A DNA stretch of 52,700 nt from Flavobacteriales bacterium (lineage in GTDB: Bacteria > Bacteroidota > Bacteroidia > Flavobacteriales_E > Vicingaceae), in the NCBI GenBank assembly GCA_015075325.1, contig JABTUP010000021.1, forward strand, positions 1 to 52,700, written 5' to 3'. The stretch's first letter is position 1; each line of letters opens with the position of its first letter. The notes beneath the pieces are model-generated. The model was given only the letters and a program-made list of their open reading frames with translations, was not told where the DNA came from and did not search any database. Position numbers and translations under genes: made by a program. Shown here in pieces: positions 23,924-33,432 of this stretch.

Positions 23924-25405
23924 TTATAACCTATTTAATTTCCATTTTGATTTTGAAACAACAGCTTCAGTTGTTGGAGCAGTAGTTTTGGCACTTTCTA
24001 AATGCATTTTTGCAGCAAATAATGCAGCTACTTCTTGTAACTCATCATCTTGTTCTAGCAATACTTCTGGTGTGAAATATTTGCCCACAAAATGAGTATC
24101 GAAATTTCCGCTAACAAAAGCTTCGTGTTCTAAAGCAAATTTGCAAAAAGGCAACGTAGTTTCTACACCGCTAATTTTATAATCGGCAATAGCTCTTAAC
24201 ATTCTGTTTCTTGCTTCTTCCCTATCCTTTCCGTGTGTTATTAATTTCGAAATCATAGGATCGTAGTAAATTGGAATATCCATACCTTCCTCAAAACCAT
24301 CATCCACTCTAATGCCCATGCCTTCTGGTCGTTGATAAGTATTTAATCGGCCTATGTCTGGTAAAAAATTATTGGTTGGGTCTTCGGCATATACTCGCAC
24401 TTCAAACGAATGACCAAGTATTTTCAGTTCATCTTGTGAGAAACTCAATTTTTCGCCACGAGCCACATTAATTTGCTCTTTTACCAAATCCTTTCCAGTA
24501 ATCATTTCGGTAACTGGATGTTCTACTTGCAAACGAGTATTCATCTCCAAAAAGTAGAAATCTTTGTTGTTTTCTAATAAAAACTCTACTGTTCCAGCAC
24601 CTACATAATTACAAGCTCGAGCAACATTTACAGCACATTCGCCCATTGCTTTTCGTATTTCGGGAGTTAACACAGCCGAAGGTGCTTCTTCAATTACTTT
24701 TTGGTGGCGACGCTGAATAGAACATTCTCTTTCGAATAAATACACAATGTTTCCGTGTTTGTCAGCCATTACCTGAATTTCGATATGGCGAGGCGAACCC
24801 ACATATTTTTCAATAAAAACAGAACCATCGCCAAACGACGACTGAGCCTCACTTACCGCTCTGTTCATTTGCTCTTCAAATTCGGCAGCATTTTCTACCA
24901 CACGCATTCCTTTTCCTCCACCACCAGCAGAAGCTTTTATTAAAATTGGGAACCCTATTTCTAACGCAATTTGTTTGGCAGCATTAATATCATCAATAGC
25001 CTCATCAGTACCAGGAACCATTGGAATATTGTATTTTTTAACCGCAGCTTTTGCAGCTAATTTACTTCCCATCAATTCCATTGCTTCTGGCGAAGGTCCG
25101 ATAAAATTGATTCCTGCTTCGGTAATTTTTCGAGTTGCTGCAGCATTTTCTGATAAAAATCCATAACCAGGGTGCAAACCATCCACTTTTAAATCTTTAC
25201 AAATTTGTATGATTTTATCTACCTGCAAATACGATTGGCTTGATGGAGGCGGACCAACACAAACTGCTTCATCTGCATACCTCACAAAAGGAGCATTTCT
25301 ATCGGCTTCCGAAAAAATGGCAACTGTTTTGATGCTCATTTCTCTACAAGTTCGCATAATTCGCAATGCAATTTCTCCTCTGTTAGCTACTAAAATTTTG
25401 TTCAT
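23924..25405 (-). CDS. Acyl-CoA carboxylase biotin carboxylase subunit
   Basis: The 493-residue protein is an ATP-grasp biotin carboxylase. The N-terminal NKILVANRGEIALRIMRTCRE and GYGFLSENAA come first, then the ATP-binding loop KASAGGGGKGMRVV. The metal and catalytic segments are EMNTRLQVEHPVTE and RLQVEHPV with RRHQKVIEEAPS. It charges biotin on a carrier with bicarbonate. A short C-terminal tail after the catalytic part lacks the biotin-lysine motif MKM, so the carrier is separate. In this context it may serve propionyl-CoA or methylcrotonyl-CoA type carboxylases rather than acetyl-CoA carboxylase. Confidence 0.85.
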   Translation of the reverse strand: MNKILVANRGEIALRIMRTCREMSIKTVAIFSEADRNAPFVRYADEAVCVGPPPSSQSYLQVDKIIQICKDLKVDGLHPGYGFLSENAAATRKITEAGINFIGPSPEAMELMGSKLAAKAAVKKYNIPMVPGTDEAIDDINAAKQIALEIGFPILIKASAGGGGKGMRVVENAAEFEEQMNRAVSEAQSSFGDGSVFIEKYVGSPRHIEIQVMADKHGNIVYLFERECSIQRRHQKVIEEAPSAVLTPEIRKAMGECAVNVARACNYVGAGTVEFLLENNKDFYFLEMNTRLQVEHPVTEMITGKDLVKEQINVARGEKLSFSQDELKILGHSFEVRVYAEDPTNNFLPDIGRLNTYQRPEGMGIRVDDGFEEGMDIPIYYDPMISKLITHGKDREEARNRMLRAIADYKISGVETTLPFCKFALEHEAFVSGNFDTHFVGKYFTPEVLLEQDDELQEVAALFAAKMHLESAKTTAPTTEAVVSKSKWKLNRL

Positions 25406-25451
25406 TTTATCGATTTTAATTTAACGCCTTAAAAGTAATAAATGTGAATGA

Positions 25452-26399
25452 TTATTCCGCCCTATCCATGAAATTTCCAAAAATTGAATTTCCAAAATCA
25501 TAGTTGAGCGACAAACTAAAATATGTGCCCGAATTCACTTTTTGATGATAATCGTTGCTAATGCCATGTATTGACCTAAAAAATGCATAACCAGTTTCAA
25601 CCTTCATTTTATAATGTTTTGCCAATTTTGCGTTTAATGCCAAATAGGTTTTTAATTCTCTAAAATTTAACGTGTTATCATTATTTTGATAGATTGAACC
25701 TTGTCGGTCAACTGCATTTATTCCACTAAAAAACCCAACCAAATCAACCGATAAAGTTTTTGACAAATCGTGATTTAATTTTACATGAACTGGAAATATT
25801 ACTTCTGCTTTTAATTTATTGGTTAGTTTAGCCCTAAAACCTGACATTGGAAGCGGCAAAAAACGACCTTGATTAAACACTACAGCTACTCCATAAAAAT
25901 GAATAAATTTTAAACTTCGAATGTTGATGTAAGCAGTATAACCTCTAAAGTTTGGTGTAAAATACTTTTTAATTGAAGTTTCGCTTTCTTCGGCAAAAAC
26001 ATTGGCTGAATAAATCCAAATTCCGTTTCTTATACTGGCTGTAATTGCGGTAAACTCGAGCTCACCTTTGTAAATTTCTTGAAACGAATAATTGGTTAAA
26101 GAGGGTTTTGCAACGCTAAACTTGGTTGCAATAAAAAGCTGACTTGCTTTTGCATCAGCTTTATTTATGTCAAAATCTTTAAGTGCTACTCCAAACTTTG
26201 TTTTTAGGGGCTTTACAAATTGTGTTTTATATTTAACCAATTGAAAATCGGTTGAATCGTTTATTGCTGAAGCTACTGGATAATCGATTCCAACGGTTAC
26301 TCCTGGGCTAAACAAATGGTTTACATGAAATGATTGTGCAAAAATAAAATTTGCACTTCCAAAAAAAACCAACCAACTTATTACAATTGCTTTTTTCAT
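25452..26399 (-). CDS. DUF6268-like outer-membrane beta-barrel protein
   Basis: The 315-residue protein has a signal peptide (MKKAIVISWLVFFGSANFIF, cleavage near AQS) and then about ten amphipathic strands with aromatic girdles, for example GIWIYSANVFAEE and LKFIHFYGVAVVFNQGRFLPLPMSG. The last strand is YFSLSLNYDFG. The pattern fits outer-membrane barrels of the DUF6268 type, assigned with moderate certainty. It diverges from the BatA-domain gene across 54 bp and lies downstream of no obvious operon partner. Confidence 0.6.
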   Translation of the reverse strand: MKKAIVISWLVFFGSANFIFAQSFHVNHLFSPGVTVGIDYPVASAINDSTDFQLVKYKTQFVKPLKTKFGVALKDFDINKADAKASQLFIATKFSVAKPSLTNYSFQEIYKGELEFTAITASIRNGIWIYSANVFAEESETSIKKYFTPNFRGYTAYINIRSLKFIHFYGVAVVFNQGRFLPLPMSGFRAKLTNKLKAEVIFPVHVKLNHDLSKTLSVDLVGFFSGINAVDRQGSIYQNNDNTLNFRELKTYLALNAKLAKHYKMKVETGYAFFRSIHGISNDYHQKVNSGTYFSLSLNYDFGNSIFGNFMDRAE

Positions 26400-26438
26400 C
26401 TCTAACTTCGATTTGTAAATTTACAATTAATCTTTTCG

Positions 26439-26446
26439 TACTTTTG
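26439..26446 (+). promoter_or_regulatory. -7 box of the BatA-domain gene, near-leaderless
   Basis: TACTTTTG at 26439-26446 matches TAnnTTTG. A TTTG at 26412-26415 lies 23 bp upstream, slightly far. The start codon is only 7 bases after the box, so the transcript would begin at or next to the ATG. Confidence 0.45.
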
Positions 26447-26453
26447 GTCTTTA

Positions 26454-28484
26454 ATGAAATTTGCGTATCCAGAATTCCTTTTTGCTCTTTTCGCCATAGC
26501 GATACCAATCATTATTCATTTATTTAATTTCAGAAAATTCAAGAAAATTTACTTTTCGAATGTTAGTTTTTTACGAGAAGTTAAAAAGGAAAGTCAATCG
26601 AAATCGAAACTCAAGCACCTGCTTATTTTAGCTTCACGAATTTTAGCCATTACTTTTTTGGTATTTGCTTTTGCTCAACCTTTTGTTCCATCAGCAAATT
26701 TGGGAACTAACGTAAATAATGTGGTAGGAATTTATATCGACAATTCATTTAGCATGGAAAGCGTTGGCGAAAATGGCTCTTTACTCAGCGAAGCCAAAAC
26801 CAAAGCTATTGAATTGGTAAAATCATATGCTAAAACCGATCAATTTGTTGTTTGCGACAATAAGTTTGCAACAGGAAGTCAGCGTTTGCTTACCGCAGAT
26901 GAAGCCATTACCAAAATTGAGGAATTGGAAATAACTTCGGAAACCAGATTACTTTCAACCGTATTTTCGAGAATTACCGAATCGTTAAACAGTACAAGCA
27001 ACGACAAAACAAGTAAAACCATTGTGGTATTATCCGACTTACAACAAAGTACCAGCGATATTGCTAACATTGTTTCTGATTCGACCATTAAAACCTATTT
27101 TTTTCCTGTACAAACCTCCGAAAAAACCAATTTATATGTTGATAGTTGTTGGTTCGAAAACCCAACACACCTTTACTTGCAGCAAGAAAAACTACTGGTG
27201 CGAATTAAAAATCATTCTAACCAAGATTTAGAAAACATCCCTTTAAAATTATACATCAACGATAAGCTAATTGTTCCTGCTAGTTTTTCGATAAAAGCCA
27301 ACGACAAAACCATTGTCACACTAAACTACCAGAACCACACCAAAGGCACTCAAGCTGGAAAAATTGAATTGTCGGACGCACCAGTAACAATGGATGATGC
27401 TTTTTATTTCTCCTACTTAATTGCCTCAACTATTGATGTGCTAGAAATAACCGAAAAAGAAGCTTTACCAAATATTAAAGCCATTTTTTCGACCGACAGT
27501 TTATTCAAATTTAGCAGCTATGCAGCTGAACAATTGGATTATTCTGCAATAAAACGAAGCAATTTAGTAGTGCTAAATGGTTTAACAAACATTTCATCAG
27601 GCTTAGCATCGAGCATTAAAAACTTTGTTAAAAACGGAGGTTCGTTGGTTGTTATTCCTGCAAAAGATATTGATTTTGAAAGTTACCAAAGCTTTTTATC
27701 GCTGCTGCAAATCAACCATTTTACTGCAACCGACACCAGCAACTTAAAAGTGAGTGAAGTAAATTACACTCACCCACTCTATGCCTCAGTATTTGAAGGA
27801 AAACCCGAAGCGAATATTAATTTACCAACTGTAAATGCTCATTACAAACTATCGCCAGGAGCAACCAATTACCGCAACAATTTACTTTTATTAAAAAATG
27901 GAGAAGCTGTTTTAACCGAATACAAAATTGAAAAAGGAACGGTTTACTTGTCGAGCATTAGCTTTGATGAAAGTGCTGGAAATTTTGCCAAACATGCCAT
28001 TTTTGTCCCAACCATATACAACATGGCTTTGTTGAGCCAGCTAAACTACCCACTATTTTATACCATTGGAAAAAACGATGTGCTAACACTTAACCACATT
28101 GAAAATGAGGGTTCGTTACGAATTACTACAACCAATTTTGAACTTATTCCAAAAACGAAAAATGAAATGGAAAACACCACTATTTTTGTTACCAATGGTG
28201 TTTCAAAAGCAGGAAATTATTTGCTGCAATCGGCAACCACCAATTTAGGATTAGCATACAACTACAACCGATTAGAATCGGATTTAACCAATTATTCAGC
28301 TGAAGAAATAACCGACCTTGCGATAAGTAATCAATTAAATTTAGCAGTTGTTGAATCAAAAAATGCTTCGTTAAAATCAGCAATAAACGAACTGCAAAAT
28401 GGTACAACATATTGGAAAATATGTATTATTTTAGCCTTGCTTTTTTTAGCTATTGAAATTGCTCTTATTAAACTTTTTAGATAA
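26454..28484 (+). CDS. BatA-domain membrane protein with VWA-like domain
   Basis: The 676-residue protein begins with the aerotolerance-regulator N-terminal domain: MKFAYPEFLFALFAIAIPII and HLFNFRKFKKIYFSNVSFL, then a second membrane segment at about 60-80. A von Willebrand A-like domain follows (GIYIDNSFSMES, about 96-107; the MIDAS-like DxSxS is present as DNSFS). A large periplasmic part leads to a C-terminal membrane helix (ICIILALLFLAIEIALI). Proteins of this build are common in Bacteroidota and related to Bat proteins, but their role is not established. Confidence 0.82.
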   Translation: MKFAYPEFLFALFAIAIPIIIHLFNFRKFKKIYFSNVSFLREVKKESQSKSKLKHLLILASRILAITFLVFAFAQPFVPSANLGTNVNNVVGIYIDNSFSMESVGENGSLLSEAKTKAIELVKSYAKTDQFVVCDNKFATGSQRLLTADEAITKIEELEITSETRLLSTVFSRITESLNSTSNDKTSKTIVVLSDLQQSTSDIANIVSDSTIKTYFFPVQTSEKTNLYVDSCWFENPTHLYLQQEKLLVRIKNHSNQDLENIPLKLYINDKLIVPASFSIKANDKTIVTLNYQNHTKGTQAGKIELSDAPVTMDDAFYFSYLIASTIDVLEITEKEALPNIKAIFSTDSLFKFSSYAAEQLDYSAIKRSNLVVLNGLTNISSGLASSIKNFVKNGGSLVVIPAKDIDFESYQSFLSLLQINHFTATDTSNLKVSEVNYTHPLYASVFEGKPEANINLPTVNAHYKLSPGATNYRNNLLLLKNGEAVLTEYKIEKGTVYLSSISFDESAGNFAKHAIFVPTIYNMALLSQLNYPLFYTIGKNDVLTLNHIENEGSLRITTTNFELIPKTKNEMENTTIFVTNGVSKAGNYLLQSATTNLGLAYNYNRLESDLTNYSAEEITDLAISNQLNLAVVESKNASLKSAINELQNGTTYWKICIILALLFLAIEIALIKLFR

Positions 28485-28491
28485 AAATAGA

Positions 28492-28607
28492 TGCCACAGA
28501 TTACACAAATTAACACCAATTTTTATTCACAGATTAATAAAAATTGCTTAAAACTTAAAACCACACTTGTGTGGTTTTAATCTGTGTAAATTAGTGTAAT
28601 CTGTAGC
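28492..28607. repeat. Dispersed palindromic element 1 (TGCCACAGATTACAC type)
   Basis: The outer ends TGCCACAGATTACAC and its near-perfect complement (14 of 15) bound a 116-bp element. The inner stem is AAAACCACAC-TT-GTGTGGTTTT (28557-28578). The same ends are found at 43831-43927 with a different inner stem. Confidence 0.75.
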
Positions 28608-28627
28608 AAAATAAAAAACAATAAAAA

Positions 28628-29899
28628 ATGAACGCTTTAATTAAATCCGCAACAATTGTAAACAGCCAATCTCCTTTTAATGGTAAAACTGTTGACATTT
28701 TAATAGAAAAAGGAATCATAAAAAAAATAGCTAATTCAATTAAAAATACCGAAAAGGTTCAAGAAGTAAAAGCTAAAGATTTACATGTTTCTATTGGTTG
28801 GTTCGATTTAAGAGCAAACTTTTGTGACCCAGGTTTCGAACACAAAGAAGATTTAAACAGCGGATTAAAAGCTGCTGCCAAAGGTGGTTTTACCGGAGTT
28901 TTAGTAATGCCAAATACCAACCCAACCACCGATACAAAAGGCGGAATTGAATACATCATCAACAAATCAAAAAACAACATTGTAACGGCTTATCCTGCAG
29001 GAGCTTTATCAGTTAAATGCGAAGGAAACGAAATGGCAGAAATGTACGACATGCACTTGGCTGGAGCAGTTGCTTTTACCGACAATAAAAAATCGGTAAA
29101 TAACCCTGGTTTGTTAACCAGAGCCATGTTATACAACCAAAGTTTTAATGGCTTGGTAATGGATTTTCCGAACGACAAATACCTGTTTAACAACGGACAA
29201 ATAAACGAAGGAATTACCAGCACTCGCTTAGGTTTAAAAGGAATTCCAGCAATAGCAGAAGAATTAATGGTTATTAGAGATTTGTTTTTGGCTGAATACT
29301 GCAACGCCACCATACATTTAACCAACATTACCACCAAAAAATCGGTACAACTAATTAAAGAAGCCAAAGCCAAAGGAATAAAAGTTACTGCCGATACCAA
29401 CTCTTATCATTTGTTACTCGACGAAACCGAACTAGAAACCTTCGACAGCAACCTAAAAGTATTGCCTCCGTTGCGAACAAAAGACGATATTAAAGCCCTA
29501 ATAAAAGGAATTAAAGAAGGTGTGATTGATGCCATTTGCTCCGACCACACACCGCAAGATATTGAAATGAAACAATGCGAATTTGACCACGCAAAATTTG
29601 GCATGATTAATCTGCAAACTTCATTTGCTGCAATGAACACTGCTCTAAACGGAAAAGTAGAACTTCAGCAAATGATTGATTTAATTACCGTAAATCCTCG
29701 AAAAATTTTAAACTTGGATTTGCCAAAAATTAAAGAAGGTGAAATGGCAAACTTAACTTTATTTAGCCCAACAACCTCAACCACTCTAAAAGCCGACGAA
29801 CTGGTTTCAAAATCGAAAAACACGCCACTTGTTGACAGAATTTTGATAGGGAAAGTTTACGGAATTGTGAACCAGAATAAGTTGGAGATTAGTTTGTAA
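28628..29899 (+). CDS. Dihydroorotase-like amidohydrolase lacking the HxH metal motif
   Basis: The 423-residue protein is a full-length class I dihydroorotase homologue. GFTGVLVMPNTNPTTDT, the ICSDHTPQ segment with the late Asp and a C-terminal strand domain (EGEMANLTLFSP) are present. The first metal motif, normally D-L-H-x-H-L-R, reads FDLRANF: both histidines are replaced (Arg62, Asn64). Such degenerate homologues (PyrX/PyrC' type) are not catalytic in well-studied species but are needed for aspartate transcarbamoylase assembly. A structural role in pyrimidine synthesis is therefore likely. It is also possible that it uses metals differently. No pyrB is visible here. Confidence 0.75.
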   Translation: MNALIKSATIVNSQSPFNGKTVDILIEKGIIKKIANSIKNTEKVQEVKAKDLHVSIGWFDLRANFCDPGFEHKEDLNSGLKAAAKGGFTGVLVMPNTNPTTDTKGGIEYIINKSKNNIVTAYPAGALSVKCEGNEMAEMYDMHLAGAVAFTDNKKSVNNPGLLTRAMLYNQSFNGLVMDFPNDKYLFNNGQINEGITSTRLGLKGIPAIAEELMVIRDLFLAEYCNATIHLTNITTKKSVQLIKEAKAKGIKVTADTNSYHLLLDETELETFDSNLKVLPPLRTKDDIKALIKGIKEGVIDAICSDHTPQDIEMKQCEFDHAKFGMINLQTSFAAMNTALNGKVELQQMIDLITVNPRKILNLDLPKIKEGEMANLTLFSPTTSTTLKADELVSKSKNTPLVDRILIGKVYGIVNQNKLEISL

Positions 29900-30160
29900 A
29901 GTATAAAGTTCGTAAAGTTTGTAAAGTAGAAAGTTTGCAAAGTAAATTGCATTGAACTGCATTGTTGTTTTCTTCACAAAAAAGCCAAAAATCGACCGTT
30001 TGTTAAATATCATTGTTTATTAACATTTTAATGCTTACTTTCATAGTTGATTTTAAAATATGGGTATGAAATAGCCACTAACAACTTGTTTGTTGCAAAC
30101 AAACACCAATGAAAATAAGGCTATTCCATATGACATATAAAAAACAATAAATATGTACAT
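29900..30160. other. 261-bp intergenic region with short repeats and a stem-loop
   Basis: Direct repeats of the type AAAGTTTGTAAAGT lie at 29905-29945. Further on, the dyad GTTTGTT-GCA-AACAAAC (30088-30104) is enclosed by arms TATGAAATAGCC (30065-30076) and GGCTATTCCATA (30119-30130; 11 of 12 paired), a possible structured leader for the tandem T9SS genes. No gene is seen. Confidence 0.5.
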
Positions 30161-31630
30161 ATGAAAAAACTTTTACTTGCTTTACTACTTTGTTCTTCTT
30201 TTATAAGCTTTGCTCAAGATTGGAACCCTTTTCCATTGGGGCAGAAGAGTTTTTATAATGTCTATAAGAATGACACTACTATTCATGTTTTGCATGCCGA
30301 CACTATTTTAAATAGAGGAAGTTTTCAAACCATGTTTTTTAATTATAACGATGAAAATTATGCAGGTTGTTACGAAAATGTTTATTTCAACCCATATTCT
30401 GGATTATACTCAACAACTAATCAACAATTTTATCGTGTTAAACCAGACTCTATAACACTAAAGAATGATTCAATGCTTATTTATTTTACTTCAGCAAACC
30501 CACAATACCACGATTCTATCTTATTCTTAGCAAAAAGTAACATTGGAACTTCATGGTTCTCAACCATAAATTTGATCGGAACAAACTTTAATAAACTACA
30601 ATTTACTTGCGACAGTATTTATTTTGACACCATCGTGGGAAACACTATCGATTCACTTAAAATTATTTCAGTTCAAGCCTTCGACAACGCCAATCCCGTT
30701 TCTTCCATTTTCGATAATCAAAAAATTATTTTATCAAAAAATTATGGATTTAAAACCATGATTGTATTTAGTGGAGAATTAAGCACACCTGCCAGATTAA
30801 TTGGCTTTTCAACAACCTTTAATCAAGAGGGCTTTAATTACCCAGATTTTACTGAATATTTCCATCTTAATGCTGGAGATGTTGTAATTTGGCGAGAAGA
30901 TTTCCAAGGCGACATTTTAAATCCTAGCTACACAAAGTATTATAAGGATTCTATTATGTCTTCATTTTTATCTAACGATTCTGTTTATTACTACATTGAA
31001 AGAGAACAAACCAGCGGTTCTACATCGACATTAAATTACAAATATTTAAGAGAAAACTTTGAATGGCTAGACAAACCAACATCTCTCTTTCTAAATTCCA
31101 TAGCTTATTCTAACTATTTATGGGAAACTTACCCCATTTACCCTTTAACCAATAACAATTTTAGCCGAGAGGTAGAATCATATGGGTTTAATCTTGATAC
31201 TACCGATTGTCAAATTTATCAAACCACAGATTTTAACATTGCCCAACGCTACAATACCAAGGTTGGTTTTTCGCATTCAAGAGACTGGGGTTGGCACATG
31301 AAAACAAATGATGTAATCGGCTGGACTATCAATGGTATTTCAGAAGGAGCCAATTGGAAGATGTTAATTACCAATGTTAAAGAAAACACAATAAACAATC
31401 CGTCAGTTAGCATTTACCCCAACCCAAGTCCATCGGGCAATTTTACTCTTGAAAGTGAACAAGCAAAATGGTTAGAAATAATGAGTATTGATGGAAAAAC
31501 TGTTTTTTCGCAACACATTAATCAAAGCAAAACAGCAATAAACACCAATTTGCCTCAAGGGTTGTATTTTGCAAAAATTACTTTTGAAAACAATAAACAA
31601 ACGATTCAAAAATTAGTTATTACCGATTAA
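30161..31630 (+). CDS. T9SS type A cargo protein, tandem paralogue 1
   Basis: The 489-residue protein has the signal peptide MKKLLLALLLCSSFISFAQ. A long beta-rich middle without a recognised enzyme family comes next, and a type A sorting tail ends the protein (VSIYPNPSPSGNFTLESEQA, WLEIMSIDGKTVFS, LPQGLYFAKITFENN). The tail is typical for export by the T9SS. The next gene, 11 bp downstream, is a paralogue sharing signal peptide, the start WNPFPLGQKS and an almost identical last 95 residues. The middle resembles it only partly. Function of the secreted part is unknown. Confidence 0.78.
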   Translation: MKKLLLALLLCSSFISFAQDWNPFPLGQKSFYNVYKNDTTIHVLHADTILNRGSFQTMFFNYNDENYAGCYENVYFNPYSGLYSTTNQQFYRVKPDSITLKNDSMLIYFTSANPQYHDSILFLAKSNIGTSWFSTINLIGTNFNKLQFTCDSIYFDTIVGNTIDSLKIISVQAFDNANPVSSIFDNQKIILSKNYGFKTMIVFSGELSTPARLIGFSTTFNQEGFNYPDFTEYFHLNAGDVVIWREDFQGDILNPSYTKYYKDSIMSSFLSNDSVYYYIEREQTSGSTSTLNYKYLRENFEWLDKPTSLFLNSIAYSNYLWETYPIYPLTNNNFSREVESYGFNLDTTDCQIYQTTDFNIAQRYNTKVGFSHSRDWGWHMKTNDVIGWTINGISEGANWKMLITNVKENTINNPSVSIYPNPSPSGNFTLESEQAKWLEIMSIDGKTVFSQHINQSKTAINTNLPQGLYFAKITFENNKQTIQKLVITD

Positions 31631-31641
31631 AAACAACTTGT

Positions 31642-33138
31642 ATGAAAAAACTTTTACTTGCTTTACTTCTTTGCTCTTCACTTTTAAGTTTTTCACAAAA
31701 TTGGAACCCTTTTCCTTTGGGACAGAAGAGTTATTTTATGCACAATAATGTAACGAATTATTATTTCTCTTCTGATACATTGATTAACGAATTTTGTGTT
31801 GATAGTTTGAGAGATTATGGCAGTTCTCAAACCATGTATTTTAATTTTACTACTCCAAATGTTGGTAATTGTTATAGTACAATCGTAAATACACCAATGG
31901 GTGCATTATACTCACAAGGATTTTATCACTCAATGCATGACAACGAAAGACCTGATTCAATTACTGTTACCAACAATGAATATACATTCTATTTTTACGA
32001 CAATTATTTGACATTCCAAAACACTTTTCTTTTTAAGTCTTTAACCCACAAGGATAGTTCTTGGGTTTTTAGTTACTCTGGAAACGGATTTAATCAATTA
32101 AAAATTACTTGCGACAGTATTTATTTTGATAACTTTTTTGGGACAATTTCCGATTCTTTAAAACTGTTTTCTGTGCAAGCTTTAAATAGTGGTATACCTG
32201 TTTCTGATGTAATAAATCAAACCAAATACATCCTATCAAAAAACTATGGATTTAAATCTTTTAAGAACTTTCCTTTATTAGGAATAAAAACCAATACCTT
32301 ACAAGAAGGATTTCTTGCTCCTGTATTTGATGATTATCACCATTTAAACCCTGGTGATATTTTAATTTGGGAAGAGAAATGCGAAGCCCCTCCATTTCCA
32401 GGAAGTCCTCCAAGCTATACAAAATATTATAAAGACTCTATCGTAAATGTTTATAACAATTACGACACATTAAGATATGGAATTTTAAGAACCTTTACCG
32501 ATTTATCTACCACAAATACAGGAACTTTAAGATATAGAAATAATGATGAAATAATTTTCAACTCTGGAACATCAACTCTTGCTCCAAGTCCTTACAACGC
32601 CTTTGGTGATGTCGATTTAAATGAAGTTTCTCCTTATTATATCAAAAATGGAGTTATTCATAAAACAAAAATGAATGAATTTAAATATCTTAATTTCCAA
32701 GGAGGAAACAACTGTGTTTCAGAGTACATGTGGGATTATTATAGTTATGAAAGTTACAATACTAAATATGGGTTATTTGAGTATGGGCATGGGTTTGGTG
32801 TAACACCAGAAGACTATTCTTGGAAAATAATCGGTTCTACCATCAATGGAATTTCAGAAGGAGCAAATTGGATGATGTTAATTACCAATGTAAAAGAAAA
32901 CACAATAAACAATCCGACAATTAGCATCTACCCCAACCCAAGTCCATCGGGCAATTTTACTCTTGAAAGTGAACAAGCAAAATGGTTAGAAATAATGAGT
33001 ATTGATGGAAAAACTGTTTTTTCGCAAAACATTAATCAAAGTAAAACAGCAATAAACACCAATTTGCCTCAAGGGTTGTATTTTGTAAAAATTACTTTTG
33101 AAAACAATAAACAAACGGTTCAGAAAATAGTTTTTTAA
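31642..33138 (+). CDS. T9SS type A cargo protein, tandem paralogue 2
   Basis: The 498-residue protein repeats the build of its upstream neighbour: signal peptide (MKKLLLALLLCSSLLSFSQ), WNPFPLGQKS, a diverged middle (pattern ITCDSIYFDNF, LSKNYGFKSF) and a C-terminal sorting domain nearly identical to the other copy (INGISEGANWMMLITNVKEN, TLESEQAKWLEIMSIDGKT). It arose by duplication. The two ends stayed alike while the middle changed, as expected from gene conversion at the ends or strong selection on the export signals. A terminator follows. Confidence 0.78.
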   Translation: MKKLLLALLLCSSLLSFSQNWNPFPLGQKSYFMHNNVTNYYFSSDTLINEFCVDSLRDYGSSQTMYFNFTTPNVGNCYSTIVNTPMGALYSQGFYHSMHDNERPDSITVTNNEYTFYFYDNYLTFQNTFLFKSLTHKDSSWVFSYSGNGFNQLKITCDSIYFDNFFGTISDSLKLFSVQALNSGIPVSDVINQTKYILSKNYGFKSFKNFPLLGIKTNTLQEGFLAPVFDDYHHLNPGDILIWEEKCEAPPFPGSPPSYTKYYKDSIVNVYNNYDTLRYGILRTFTDLSTTNTGTLRYRNNDEIIFNSGTSTLAPSPYNAFGDVDLNEVSPYYIKNGVIHKTKMNEFKYLNFQGGNNCVSEYMWDYYSYESYNTKYGLFEYGHGFGVTPEDYSWKIIGSTINGISEGANWMMLITNVKENTINNPTISIYPNPSPSGNFTLESEQAKWLEIMSIDGKTVFSQNINQSKTAINTNLPQGLYFVKITFENNKQTVQKIVF

Positions 33139-33160
33139 TAGCGAATATTCTTTAAAACAA

Positions 33161-33196
33161 AAAATCCTCCTGTTTTTTTTACAAGAGGATTTTTTT
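33161..33196. terminator. Bidirectional terminator between T9SS gene and tRNA-Leu
   Basis: AAAATCCTC (33161-33169) pairs with GAGGATTTT (33185-33193), with an inner TGT/ACA extension and a T run after it. It ends the plus-strand T9SS gene. On the other strand it lies just downstream of tRNA-Leu. Confidence 0.82.
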
Positions 33197-33197
33197 G

Positions 33198-33277
33198 TAC
33201 CCGGAGTGGGAGTCGAACCCACACTCGTTAGAACACGAGTTTGAGTCGTGCGCGTCTACCAATTCCGCCATCCGGGC
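33198..33277 (-). tRNA. tRNA-Leu (anticodon CAA)
   Basis: On the minus strand the acceptor GCCCGGA pairs with TCCGGGT (first pair G-T). The D-arm GCGGAATTGGTAGACGC is typical of leucine. The anticodon stem CACGA/TCGTG holds loop CTCAAAC with anticodon CAA, a short class II variable arm follows, and the T-arm is GTGGG-TTCGACT-CCCAC. The discriminator is A and CCA is not encoded. Confidence 0.92.
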
Positions 33278-33370
33278 GTACTCAAAACTCGTTTGAGAGT
33301 GCGAAAATATTCATTAGTTTTGAAACTAAAAAGAATTTTAGAAATTTTTTACAATAGTTTTTACTAATTA

Positions 33371-33402
33371 TTTGGCTAAGAATTAATATTTTAATAAATT
33401 TG
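33371..33402 (+). promoter_or_regulatory. Promoter of the prs operon
   Basis: TTTG (33371-33374) and TAAATTTG (33395-33402) stand 20 bp apart, an almost ideal Bacteroidota -33/-7 promoter. Transcription would begin near 33408, giving a leader of about 25 nt before prs. Confidence 0.75.
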
Positions 33403-33432
33403 CAGCCCTTTAGATTTTAGGGTTATTAAAGA

